From assembly GCF_023078475.1 (NCBI RefSeq), contig NZ_CP095741.1:1364001-1428000 (forward strand): 64,000 bases of DNA. Direction: 5' to 3'. Of the stretch, positions 7,831 to 15,802 are shown piece by piece; the stretch's first letter is position 1; each line of letters opens with the position of its first letter. The stretch comes from Luteibacter aegosomaticola. Lineage in GTDB: Bacteria; Pseudomonadota; Gammaproteobacteria; Xanthomonadales; Rhodanobacteraceae. The position numbers were made by a program, and so were the translations under genes. Under the pieces are notes generated by a model that was not told the origin of the DNA, searched no databases, and saw only the letters and a program-made list of their open reading frames with translations.

Positions 7831-8859
7831 GTGCTTACGTATCGATGGGAACCACGACATACCATCGCGACTTTTGTTGCGCTGGTCATGCTTGTCAATG
7901 CGGGCCGGGCGCATGTCGATCCATCGTCCGACCCCTTGCCGTCGTGGAACGACGGCGCGACGAAGACGGCGATCGTGGCGTTTGTCGCCGGGGCGGCGTC
8001 GGAAGGTGACGCGGGGTACATCGCACCGGTGGACCGCGTCGCAGTATTTGACATGGATGGCACGTTGATGCCCGAGAAGCCCCTGCCAGGCGCGGTACTG
8101 CCTCTCGCTGCGGATGTGAAGGGCGCCGTTGCGAAGCGGCCCGCCCTCGCGAACGAGCCGGGCGTGGCCGCCTTCCTCAAGGGCGATATCCCGGCACTCG
8201 TCGCGCTTGGGCAAGCCGGGCTGGCCCAGGTGACGGCCGCGGCCATCGATGGACGCACGACGGACGAGGTGGCTGATGGCATGGCGCGTGAGGCGCACGC
8301 GGCCGTGAATGCACGCTGGGGCACACCCTACCCACGGCTTGCGTACCGCCCCATGCTGGAGCTGCTGCGTTATCTCGAGGCGAATGGCTTCGAGACATGG
8401 ATCTGCAGCGGCTCACCCATCGCCTATACCCGCGGGATCGCGCGCGACGCCTTCGGCATACCGCCGGATCGCGTGATCGGCAGCGCCCTGGCGACACGCG
8501 TGCAGGAACGCGAGGGCCGTGTGGTGCTGGTGTATACGGGCAAGGTCGATCAGGTGGTGGATCGCGAAGGCAAGCCGCCAGCCATCTACCGCGCCATCGG
8601 CAGGCGTCCGGCGTTCGTTGGCGGCAACGTCGGCGGCGTGGGCGACGTCTCGATGATGCGGTACGCCATGGACCGCGGTGGCCCCGCGTTCGCCCTGCTT
8701 GTGAACCACGATGACGCGGCCCGCGAATTCGCCTATGCGGAGAAGGGCGGCGAATCGCTGGCTGCAGCCGTTCGCTACCACTTCCATATCGCCAGCATCC
8801 GCGGCGACTGGAACACCGTGTTCGATCCCTCGGTGAACGCGCGTCCACCGACGCCCTGA
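7831..8859 (+). CDS. periplasmic HAD-family phosphatase
   Basis: Predicted exported phosphohydrolase of 342 residues. The GTG start at 7831 has AAGGA 7 nt upstream. A hydrophobic signal sequence spans about 12-27. HAD motif I is VFDMDGTLM with nucleophile Asp74 and Asp76; motif II is ICSGSP; a Lys in the YTGKVDQ/GKPPA region probably fills motif III; motif IV is degenerate, GGNVGGVGDVSMM. The layout resembles phosphoserine-phosphatase-like HAD enzymes with an alpha-helical cap between motifs I and II. The substrate is unknown. The sulfatase gene begins 28 nt later, so the two form an operon that could release phosphate and sulfate from organic esters, though the sulfatase lacks a signal peptide. 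Confidence 0.8.
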   Translation: MLTYRWEPRHTIATFVALVMLVNAGRAHVDPSSDPLPSWNDGATKTAIVAFVAGAASEGDAGYIAPVDRVAVFDMDGTLMPEKPLPGAVLPLAADVKGAVAKRPALANEPGVAAFLKGDIPALVALGQAGLAQVTAAAIDGRTTDEVADGMAREAHAAVNARWGTPYPRLAYRPMLELLRYLEANGFETWICSGSPIAYTRGIARDAFGIPPDRVIGSALATRVQEREGRVVLVYTGKVDQVVDREGKPPAIYRAIGRRPAFVGGNVGGVGDVSMMRYAMDRGGPAFALLVNHDDAAREFAYAEKGGESLAAAVRYHFHIASIRGDWNTVFDPSVNARPPTP

Positions 8860-8886
8860 CGCGCCCGGCACGTTGCAGGAGACAGC

Positions 8887-10473
8887 ATGGCTACGCAGAA
8901 AAAGGCAAAAGAACCTGCCTCAGGCAAGACCGGGAAGGCCGGTAAGCGGCCCAACATCCTGGTGATCTGGGGCGACGATATCGGTATCTCCAACCTCAGT
9001 TGCTATACGCGTGGGTTGATGGGCTACCAGACGCCCAACATCGACCGTCTCGCCAACGAAGGCATGCTGTTCACCGATTCATACGGCGAGCAGTCGTGCA
9101 CGGCGGGACGTTCCTCGTTCATCACCGGCCAGAGCGTCTACCGTACCGGCCTGTCGAAAGTCGGTGTGCCCGCCGCGCCCGTGGGCATGTCCGACAAGAT
9201 CATCACCATCGCGGCCGTGCTGAAGAACCAGGGCTATGCGACCGGTCAGTTCGGAAAAAACCATTTGGGCGATCGCAACGAGCATCTGCCGACCAACCAC
9301 GGTTTCGATGAATTCTTTGGCAACCTCTACCACCTGAATGCCGAGGAAGAGCCCGAAATGGACGACTACTGGCCGGAGAAGGACTTTCCCACCTTCGTGA
9401 AGGCAGTGCGTCCCCGTGGCGTGTTGCACAGCTGGGCGACCGACAAGGACGACGCGACCGAAGACCCGCGCTTCGGCCGGGTGGGCAAGCAGAAGATCAA
9501 GGACACCGGTCCGTTGAACAAGAAGCGCATGGAGACCTGCGATGACGAGTTCGTCGCCGCGACCAAGGATTTCATCAAGCGCCAGGTGGATGACGACACG
9601 CCGTTCTTCATCTGGTTGAACTTCACCCATATGCATCTGTTCACTCATCCCAAGCCGGAGAGCCAGGGGCAGGCAGGGCGGTGGCAGTCGCCTTACCACG
9701 ACACCATGGTGGATCACGACAGGAACGTTGGCGAGGTGCTCGATTACCTGGACAAGCTCGGGATTGCCGACAACACGTTCGTCATGTATTCCACCGACAA
9801 CGGCCCGCACCGGAACAGCTGGCCCGACGCCGGTACGACACCGTTCCGCAGCGAGAAAAACACGAACTGGGAAGGCGCCTTCCGCGTGCCGATGGTGGTG
9901 CGCTGGCCTGGCCATATCAAGGCAGGCCGTGTCTCGAACGATATCGTGCAGCACCACGACTGGCTGCCGACCTTCGCCGACATGGCGGGCGCCGGCGATG
10001 CCGTCGAGCAGTTGAAGAAAGGCTATCAAGCGATTGGCCGGACTTACCACAACCATATCGACGGCGGCAGCCTGCTCAAGCATCTTACGGACGCCGAGGC
10101 CGTCAGCCCGCGCAAGATCTTCGTTTACCTGAGCGATGATTGCGACGTATTGGGCCTGCGCTTCGACAACTGGAAGATCTCGTTCATGGAGCAGCGCTGC
10201 AAAGGGACGATGGCGGTATGGGGCGAGCCGTTCACGCGCCTGCGCCTGCCTAAGCTCTACAACCTGCGGACCGACCCGTACGAGTTTGCGGAGACCACGT
10301 CGAACTCATACTGGGAGTGGTTCTGCTACCACGCATTCATCATTTTTGGCGCGTGGCGCATCATGGATAAGTGGGCATCTACCTTCAAGGAGTTCCCGCC
10401 GGTGCAGCACCCGAACAGCTTCACGATCGACGAGGCGTTGAAGATGCTAAGTGAATCGACGCGTAGCGATTGA
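8887..10473 (+). CDS. arylsulfatase (type I, formylglycine-dependent)
   Basis: Alkaline-phosphatase-superfamily sulfatase of 528 residues. The start has CAGGAGA just upstream. Metal ligands Asp30-Asp31 lie in VIWGDDIG. The modification motif CTAGR spans 71-75, with Cys71 expected to become formylglycine and Arg75 conserved. Further active-site segments are GKNHLGD, FTHMHLF and YSTDNGPH. The first 20 residues are Lys-rich and not a signal peptide, so the enzyme looks cytoplasmic or exported by another route. No formylglycine-generating enzyme is encoded in this window. It is the second gene after the HAD phosphatase and ends before a strong terminator. Confidence 0.9.
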   Translation: MATQKKAKEPASGKTGKAGKRPNILVIWGDDIGISNLSCYTRGLMGYQTPNIDRLANEGMLFTDSYGEQSCTAGRSSFITGQSVYRTGLSKVGVPAAPVGMSDKIITIAAVLKNQGYATGQFGKNHLGDRNEHLPTNHGFDEFFGNLYHLNAEEEPEMDDYWPEKDFPTFVKAVRPRGVLHSWATDKDDATEDPRFGRVGKQKIKDTGPLNKKRMETCDDEFVAATKDFIKRQVDDDTPFFIWLNFTHMHLFTHPKPESQGQAGRWQSPYHDTMVDHDRNVGEVLDYLDKLGIADNTFVMYSTDNGPHRNSWPDAGTTPFRSEKNTNWEGAFRVPMVVRWPGHIKAGRVSNDIVQHHDWLPTFADMAGAGDAVEQLKKGYQAIGRTYHNHIDGGSLLKHLTDAEAVSPRKIFVYLSDDCDVLGLRFDNWKISFMEQRCKGTMAVWGEPFTRLRLPKLYNLRTDPYEFAETTSNSYWEWFCYHAFIIFGAWRIMDKWASTFKEFPPVQHPNSFTIDEALKMLSESTRSD

Positions 10474-10495
10474 GGCATCTGTCGTGCGAAAGAAA

Positions 10496-10519
10496 ACGGC
10501 GCCGCAGGGCGCCGTTTTT
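10496..10519. terminator. bidirectional rho-independent terminator
   Basis: Stem ACGGCGCC / GGCGCCGT with a GCAG loop, A-run before and T-run after. It lies between the convergent sulfatase gene and the end of the DUF3300 operon and can serve both. Confidence 0.85.
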
Positions 10520-10530
10520 CATGGGACCAT

Positions 10531-10770
10531 TTACGTGCGGCCGGGCGGATCACCGTTGCGCAGGCCACGGATCGCTTTGCGTGCCGCGGCGACAGCGTCG
10601 TCCTCGGCGGCTTCCACATAGCTGTGCATGCGCTTACCGGCCACGCGGGCCACTTCGTTGCCAGCGGCATCACGCACCACGGCATCCGCTGTGAAGCACG
10701 TGGCATCGTTATCGCCCACGTGGCGGATCGTGGTGATTTCGAAGGAGTAGTCGAGTGGCCGGGGGTGCAT
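10531..10770 (-). CDS. small protein of unknown function
   Basis: Seventy-nine residues from the ATG at 10770 (MHPRPLDYSFEITT). A longer reading from 10827 would run into the gene upstream. There is no signal peptide or membrane segment. The protein has an alternating beta pattern (YSFEITTIRH, ATCFTADAVVRDAAG, VARVAGKRMHSY) and a short C-terminal helix rich in Ala. I do not recognise the family. It is the last gene of the leftward DUF3300 operon, 13 nt after the preceding gene, and ends just before the terminator. Confidence 0.55.
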   Translation of the reverse strand: MHPRPLDYSFEITTIRHVGDNDATCFTADAVVRDAAGNEVARVAGKRMHSYVEAAEDDAVAAARKAIRGLRNGDPPGRT

Positions 10771-10783
10771 GGTGTAACCGCCC

Positions 10784-11224
10784 TTACGGTTCACGGGCGA
10801 TCGTGAAGCCGCCGACGGTGACGCCAAGGCCCATGCCCTTGCCCGCGCCGGCGAGGGTCATGCTGACCGGGCCCTTGGTGAGGACCTGGGCATCACCGTG
10901 TTTCACGATGCCTGTGTCGGCGTCGGCCGAGGCGTAGGTGCCGAGCGTGTCCTCGATGCGGGCAAGGCCGGAGAAATCGGCCTTGCCATCCTTGATCGCG
11001 GATTTGCTAAGGGCCAGGCCACCACCGTTGGCGGTGAGCTTCACCTTCAGGGTGGAACCATCGGTGCAGGTGATCGTGCCGTGCCCGGCGGAATGTTTGT
11101 ACAGCACGGCCCACGAGGAGAGATCAAAACGCATCGTGCAGTCGAAGGCATCAGCGGCGCGGCTTGCCGTCGGGGCGCAAAGGGCGGCGACGAGCAGGGG
11201 CAGGGCGAGTGGACGCAGGTTCAT
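10784..11224 (-). CDS. small secreted protein of unknown function
   Basis: Exported protein of 146 residues. The signal peptide (MNLRPLALPLLVAALCAP, cleaved near SRA-AD) is followed by about 122 residues with two Cys (in FDCTMRF and ITCTDG) that could pair, and a Gly-rich end (GAGKGMGLGVTVGGF). This end recalls lipid- or membrane-associated small domains, but I cannot name a family. It lies 19 nt downstream of the DUF2950 gene in the same operon. Confidence 0.65.
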   Translation of the reverse strand: MNLRPLALPLLVAALCAPTASRAADAFDCTMRFDLSSWAVLYKHSAGHGTITCTDGSTLKVKLTANGGGLALSKSAIKDGKADFSGLARIEDTLGTYASADADTGIVKHGDAQVLTKGPVSMTLAGAGKGMGLGVTVGGFTIAREP

Positions 11225-11243
11225 GTCGGGTACTCCGTGGGCT

Positions 11244-12137
11244 TCAGGGGGAAACCGGTACCTCGGTCCAGCTCGAGTCCGGGTCGAAACGCTCGATATG
11301 CGTGATGGCGGTGGAGGTGTCCTTGCCGAGATCTTTTTGGAAGACCTGGCCGTCGTGGCTGATCTCGAAGGTCATGACGCCGCTTTCGCCGTAGCGTGCG
11401 GGCCAAGCGATGAGGGCGAAGCCATTGGCCATGACGCCGCCGGCGACGTAGTCGTAGGCGCCCCCGGGTGCCGAGGCGCCTTGTGCGGTGAGGATCCGGT
11501 AGTGGTAGCCAAAGTACGTATCGCCGTGGACTTTCTCCGCGGCGAGGCGCGGCCCGAGCGGGCTTTCCGGCTGGCCTTCTTCCGGCGCCCAGTAGAGGCC
11601 GTCGTGCTGGCCCGGCGTGCTGCGCAGCTTCGACGCGTAATGCGGCACGCTGTCCTTGTCGTGCGTGCTGGCGGCGTATTCGCGCTGCGCGTCGTAATAG
11701 GCCAGCAGCACCTGCACCACGTCCATTTCGTTGTGGCCGATCTGGCGCGCGATGATTTCATCGTGGCCCGCTGCCACGTCGAAGTGCCAGCCCGTGGCGT
11801 CTTTCGCCAGGGGAATGGGTAGTTGCCAGCCCGCGCGGCCCACGGTGAGGTGGGTGCCGCTACCATCGGTCACGATGCGGTGGTTGCCAGCGTAGTCGTC
11901 GACAAACGCATCGACGTCTTCGCGTTGGACGCCTTCAGTGGGGATATAGGTGCGCCAGTCGCTGCCGAGGACCTTGCCGATGGCCGTATCGTCATGGGCT
12001 TTCAACGCGGCGACGAGGGCATCCGCCGCCGCATCCGGGGTGGGGTAGGTGGCTGCGGCTGGCCATGCGGCGAAGCTGGCCATGAGGCAGGCGGCAAGGA
12101 GCGTGCGCGCAACGCGCTTGGCGGTCGGGACATTCAT
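11244..12137 (-). CDS. DUF2950 family exported protein
   Basis: Protein of 297 residues with an N-terminal signal (ARTLLAACLMASFAAWPAAA). It is recognised as DUF2950 from its order of conserved blocks: an N-terminal helical segment with ALKAHDD, then WQLPIPLAKDATGWHFD, the block EIIARQIGHNEMDVVQV, YWAPEEGQPESPLGP, FGYHYRILTAQG and VMANGFALIAWPARYG. Function is unknown. In many proteobacteria this family sits directly next to DUF3300, as here (a 9-nt gap), which suggests a joint envelope role. It is second in the operon starting at 13490. Confidence 0.85.
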   Translation of the reverse strand: MNVPTAKRVARTLLAACLMASFAAWPAAATYPTPDAAADALVAALKAHDDTAIGKVLGSDWRTYIPTEGVQREDVDAFVDDYAGNHRIVTDGSGTHLTVGRAGWQLPIPLAKDATGWHFDVAAGHDEIIARQIGHNEMDVVQVLLAYYDAQREYAASTHDKDSVPHYASKLRSTPGQHDGLYWAPEEGQPESPLGPRLAAEKVHGDTYFGYHYRILTAQGASAPGGAYDYVAGGVMANGFALIAWPARYGESGVMTFEISHDGQVFQKDLGKDTSTAITHIERFDPDSSWTEVPVSP

Positions 12138-12146
12138 CGCAAGCTC

Positions 12147-13490
12147 CTAGCGGCGGTGGAATCCGCCAGCATGCATGGGCACCGGGCGGTTGACGGGATG
12201 GGCGGCGCCCACGTTCGGGCGGTTGCCGCCGCCCCGCTGCTGCAGGCTGGATTCGCCTCGCTGGCGCGCGGCACCGGCGTCACCTGGCGAGCGCACGCCG
12301 GAGAAGGCATTCGCGCGCGCTTCATTGCCGTTGCCCAGGGGCTGGCGTTGCACGCCACCGCCGTTGGCACCGGGGCGCTGCGCACCGCTGGCATTCGCGC
12401 CTGGACGCTGCTCCGTCCGGTTCGCGAAGTTGCCGGCGTTTGCGCGGTTGCCTGGCGTATTCGCGTTACCCGCACTACCACGTTGCAGCGCAGGTGAAGC
12501 GCCACCACCGGTGGAGCGGTTGAAGCTTTGTAGCGCCTGCTGACGACTCGCTTCGCGCGCGGGATCCTGGCCGCGGAACGCCTGGCGTTGCTGCGCTCCG
12601 CCTATGCCCTGGTTAAAACGCGCCTGCGTCGCTGGATCGCGATACGGCGTGCCGCGGCGGTTCGCCGGGTTGTGGTTCCAGTTGACGTTGCCGTTGCCGC
12701 TGATGTGGTTATTGACGTTGATGTTGTTGTAGCGGTTGACGTTGATGTTGACGTCGTTATGGCCCCAGTCGAAGCCACCCCAGAGCGAGTTGGCGATCGC
12801 CACGCCGGTGCCGAAGGCCAGGCCGGCGGCCAGGCCTGTGGCGACGGGGTACTGGTAGCCTGGCGGTGGCGGCCACGCCGGCGGTGGGTAAGCGGGGTAC
12901 GCCCACGTGCCGTAGACCACCGTGGGGTTGTAGGCCGGCACATACACGACCTGCGGGTCCGCTGGTTCGATCTGGATCACCGTAGTCTGTGGGGCGGTTT
13001 CTTGCACCACCACCTTCTGCTGCGCGTTCGATTTCAGGTTGCCCGCTTTCTGTGCCTGCGCGCGCAGGCGTTGCGCGGAAGCCATGACATCGTCGGGCTG
13101 TGCGAGGAAGGCATCGCCGATGTTGCGGACCCAATCCGGATGCGCGCCCATCTGCGCGAGTACCTGCGGGAAGGCCACGAGCGACTGCACGCTGGGATCC
13201 CAGGGTTTCGAGGACACCTGCTTCACGGCGGCATCTCCCGTCGCCTTGGGATTCTGCTTCGACCAGGCGGCTGCGTCCGCGACATCGGCAGGGTAGGTTG
13301 CAGCCATCAGGATCTGCGAAAGCAACGCATCGGGATACAGCGCGATGGGTGCCATGTATTGGTCGACCTGTTCTTTCGTAAAGGTCTTTCCCGCAGGGGC
13401 TGCGCCTTGCGCCGCGAGCGATGTGGCGGCGAGGGCGAGCAACCATGCGGCGACGTGACGGAGCCAGGCTCCGGTCCGGCGAGTGTCCAC
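12147..13490 (-). CDS. DUF3300 family exported protein with Asn/Gly-rich tail
   Basis: Protein of 447 residues. The signal peptide spans about 10-30, followed by the DUF3300 domain (about 35-200) with the hallmark QVDQYMAPIALYPDALLSQ, then VVYVPAYNPTVVYG and a Pro-rich WPPPPGYQYP stretch. A Gly-rich hydrophobic segment (about 215-240) precedes a long low-complexity tail rich in Asn, Gly, Gln and Arg with repeated NVN/NIN patterns, probably disordered. It is the first gene of a leftward operon with DUF2950 and two small genes. Operator copy 4 lies 85 bp upstream, inside the 3' end region of the preceding gene. Confidence 0.87.
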   Translation of the reverse strand: MDTRRTGAWLRHVAAWLLALAATSLAAQGAAPAGKTFTKEQVDQYMAPIALYPDALLSQILMAATYPADVADAAAWSKQNPKATGDAAVKQVSSKPWDPSVQSLVAFPQVLAQMGAHPDWVRNIGDAFLAQPDDVMASAQRLRAQAQKAGNLKSNAQQKVVVQETAPQTTVIQIEPADPQVVYVPAYNPTVVYGTWAYPAYPPPAWPPPPGYQYPVATGLAAGLAFGTGVAIANSLWGGFDWGHNDVNINVNRYNNINVNNHISGNGNVNWNHNPANRRGTPYRDPATQARFNQGIGGAQQRQAFRGQDPAREASRQQALQSFNRSTGGGASPALQRGSAGNANTPGNRANAGNFANRTEQRPGANASGAQRPGANGGGVQRQPLGNGNEARANAFSGVRSPGDAGAARQRGESSLQQRGGGNRPNVGAAHPVNRPVPMHAGGFHRR

Positions 13491-13574
13491 GAGGCGTCTC
13501 CACGGTGAATGTCACACGCAGCATCCGGCGCGTGGCCGCATGCCCGGAAGCGCAGATGTGCGTACCGGCTTTCC

Positions 13575-13584
13575 GCAAAACTAC
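13575..13584 (-). promoter_or_regulatory. operator palindrome GTAGTTTTGC (copy 4)
   Basis: Reads GTAGTTTTGC on the minus strand, 85 bp before the start at 13490, with CGCTT after a 22-nt gap. It directly abuts the stop codon of the upstream gene, so the DUF3300 operon appears to have its own promoter. Confidence 0.6.
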
Positions 13585-14376
13585 CTACATGGGGAACTGC
13601 ATGTTCAGGCCGAGGAACACCTGGAATTGCGGCACGCCGTCGCCGTGCCGCGCCACGGTGAACTGCGGCTCGGCGAACAGGTTGTAGGTGACGCCGCCAT
13701 GGCCACGCCACACCTTGCCGGTGCCTACGCCAATGGGGATGTAGTGCGTGCCCGCCTCGAGATCCCACGTCCATGTGGCCGTCGTGCGCAGGTACCAGCC
13801 ACGCGGAAGGTTGTAGATGACGAGTGGCTGTGCCTGCAGGTTGTTCTGCGTACTGCGCTGCCCTGAACCGGCGAACGACCGTTGCCAGGTCACGAGTCCG
13901 CCGACGAGCCCCCAGGGTTTGGGCGAGATGACGAGCGTGGCCACACCGGCTTGCCACTTGCCCGTACCCGTGCGATCGCTCCCTGCGCTCGGTACGGTGA
14001 GTTGCGGGCCGATGCCGATCTCCACGCCGCCGGCCTTGAACACGGCGACGTCGAAGACATTGAGGTCGCCGATGTTGGTCGTGCGGCCGTTGGGCGCGAT
14101 GTTTGGCGACGTCACCACGGGCAAGGTGTAGCGAAAGATCTGCGGCAGGCCGAACGCTTTGTGTGGCAGCGTGCCGCGCAACAGGAACGCATTGGAATCG
14201 GCGTCGTCGAGGCCGTAGTAGCTGCCGACGTATTGATCCTGCAGGTTCAGGCCGATGGTCGGGGCAAGCGGGTTATTCGCCTTGTTCATGTCGTCTGCCG
14301 ACTGTGCATGGGCGAGCTGGCAAACGCAGGGAATGAGGAGTGAGAGCGCGGCGGCAGGGCGAGGAGGCCTGGGCAT
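13585..14376 (-). CDS. outer-membrane transporter-like beta-barrel protein (MetA-pathway family)
   Basis: Exported protein of 263 residues. A signal peptide (cleaved near AHA-QS, residue 24) is followed by a barrel-like sequence with blocks QIFRYTLPVVTSP, GDLNVFDVAVF, VEIGIGPQLTVPSAG and WQAGVATLVISPKPWG. These match small outer-membrane proteins annotated as putative transporters or neuromedin-U-like in proteobacteria. The C-terminus NMQFPM is hydrophobic but does not end in Phe. It has its own operator 84 bp upstream and no close partner gene. Confidence 0.75.
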   Translation of the reverse strand: MPRPPRPAAALSLLIPCVCQLAHAQSADDMNKANNPLAPTIGLNLQDQYVGSYYGLDDADSNAFLLRGTLPHKAFGLPQIFRYTLPVVTSPNIAPNGRTTNIGDLNVFDVAVFKAGGVEIGIGPQLTVPSAGSDRTGTGKWQAGVATLVISPKPWGLVGGLVTWQRSFAGSGQRSTQNNLQAQPLVIYNLPRGWYLRTTATWTWDLEAGTHYIPIGVGTGKVWRGHGGVTYNLFAEPQFTVARHGDGVPQFQVFLGLNMQFPM

Positions 14377-14459
14377 GGTAGGAGCCCCTACGTGACGGGG
14401 CCTTCAGCTTGCCGCCTTGCCGTGCGCGCGGTAACCGAAAGGGCCCGCGGTGCTGGCTG

Positions 14460-14469
14460 GTAAAACTAC
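14460..14469 (-). promoter_or_regulatory. operator palindrome GTAGTTTTAC (copy 5)
   Basis: Minus-strand reading GTAGTTTTAC, 84 bp before the ATG at 14376, with CGGTT after a 22-nt gap. It lies just before the end of the porin gene. Confidence 0.65.
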
Positions 14470-14473
14470 GTTG

Positions 14474-15661
14474 TCAGAACATGACCTGCACGCGCATTTC
14501 GAAGATATGCGGATCGATGCGGCGGTCGCCATGATCGCTAAAGGCACGCACATGGTTTGCCTGCAGCTTCACGTACGGGGTGATGTACCAGTTGGCACCG
14601 AGCGTCCAGTCGTGTTCGTTGCCACCTTGCGTCGGGCCGTCGTCGAGATTCAGTGTGCTGTAGCGGACAAGGACTTCCATCGCTCCCCACGGGCCCGCTG
14701 GCTGCACGTCGGAAACGTTACCGCTGCGATAGGTGCGTGATTCGCCCGTCAGCACCCAACTGCCGAAGGTGTACCAGCCTCGCGCCTTGTAAGCGAGCGC
14801 GTCGCGCAGCTTCACCTTAGCGTCCAGGTATTCACCTTGCACTGACCACGGGCCATGGATCCACAGGCCTTCCAACCCACGCCGGTCGATGTGACGTGCC
14901 GGTACAAGCAGGCCCGAATCGACCAGTCTCTGGTCGGCCAGACTGGCTTCGGGCAGGGCGCTCAGGCGCGCGGAGGGTGGGGTGTACTGGCCGCGGCCAT
15001 CCCAGGTGCCCCGGGGTTCTTCCCGCGAGATCGAACCGCCCAGGTGCAGGACCTCTCGCGGCGAGTTCAGCGGTGTCCACGCAACGCGTGCGGCCACCAT
15101 GCGGCCATCGAGATCGCCCTGCAGGTTGCCGCCGTGGTAGTAACCCAACTGGATCAGCCAGGCCTTGCGCGTGAGTGCCCAGTCCACGCCGATGCGACGG
15201 TTCGCGTAGATCGCCTGCATGGGCAGCGATGGCTCGAGGAACGAGGTGGTGCCGGTGCTGGTGTTTCCTTCGAAGCCCACCGGCGTTTTCATGAAGCCGA
15301 TCCGCACGGCGCCAGCGTCGGCGCCCAGCACGGCCTTGCTCTGCAGGCGGAAGTACACGTCCAGCCAGGTCTTTGCCTGGACATCGAACACGGCGGTGGC
15401 GTCGTAGACGCCTGGCTTCCGGATAACGAAGCCGAACTCCTTGCGACGATTCGTCTGGGCGTCCTCGTAGGCACCCTGGTCGTTGCTGAAGCGATCCAGG
15501 TCGTACTGGTACTTCAGCGAAAGGCCGACGTCGGTGCCATCCGCGAACACGTAGTGTGTCGGCCAGTGGGTACGCCAATCGTACGATGGGGCCTGCGCAC
15601 CATCCGCAGCGGCTCCCGCGCTGAGGGCGAGCGCCAGGACGGCGGTTGCGAAGGTCTTCAA
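14474..15661 (-). CDS. porin O/P (phosphate-selective porin-like)
   Basis: Outer-membrane channel of 395 residues in this reading. I choose the TTG at 15661 because it opens a clean signal peptide (KTFATAVLALALSAGAAA) and lies 86 bp from operator copy 6, the spacing used by its neighbours. The ATG at 15697 (12 residues longer, 50 bp) is the alternative. The barrel carries the OprP/OprO-like blocks YDLDRFSND, GFMKTPVGFEGNTSTG, AYKARGWYTFGSWVLTGESR and NWYITPYVKLQANH, and ends in QVMF with the C-terminal Phe typical of assembled porins. Phosphate or another anion is a likely substrate (family inference), which fits the phosphatase and sulfatase nearby. Confidence 0.87.
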   Translation of the reverse strand: MKTFATAVLALALSAGAAADGAQAPSYDWRTHWPTHYVFADGTDVGLSLKYQYDLDRFSNDQGAYEDAQTNRRKEFGFVIRKPGVYDATAVFDVQAKTWLDVYFRLQSKAVLGADAGAVRIGFMKTPVGFEGNTSTGTTSFLEPSLPMQAIYANRRIGVDWALTRKAWLIQLGYYHGGNLQGDLDGRMVAARVAWTPLNSPREVLHLGGSISREEPRGTWDGRGQYTPPSARLSALPEASLADQRLVDSGLLVPARHIDRRGLEGLWIHGPWSVQGEYLDAKVKLRDALAYKARGWYTFGSWVLTGESRTYRSGNVSDVQPAGPWGAMEVLVRYSTLNLDDGPTQGGNEHDWTLGANWYITPYVKLQANHVRAFSDHGDRRIDPHIFEMRVQVMF

Positions 15662-15746
15662 CCGGGTGGCCCATCGTCGTGAGCAGGCCCCCAGCATGCG
15701 TGCCTTCGCAGCGCGTCGGTATCGAAACTACGCGCAACGAAGGCCG

Positions 15747-15756
15747 GTAAAACTAC
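15747..15756 (-). promoter_or_regulatory. operator palindrome GTAGTTTTAC (copy 6)
   Basis: Minus-strand GTAGTTTTAC, 86 bp before the TTG at 15661, with CGATA after a 22-nt gap. A partial second copy (GTAGTTTCGA) lies in that gap, toward the gene. This is the right-hand limit of the regulon within the window. Confidence 0.65.
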
Positions 15757-15802
15757 GATGGATCACGGCGGGGCGGCGCGTTGCCACGCCGTCCCCGCGC
15801 GG

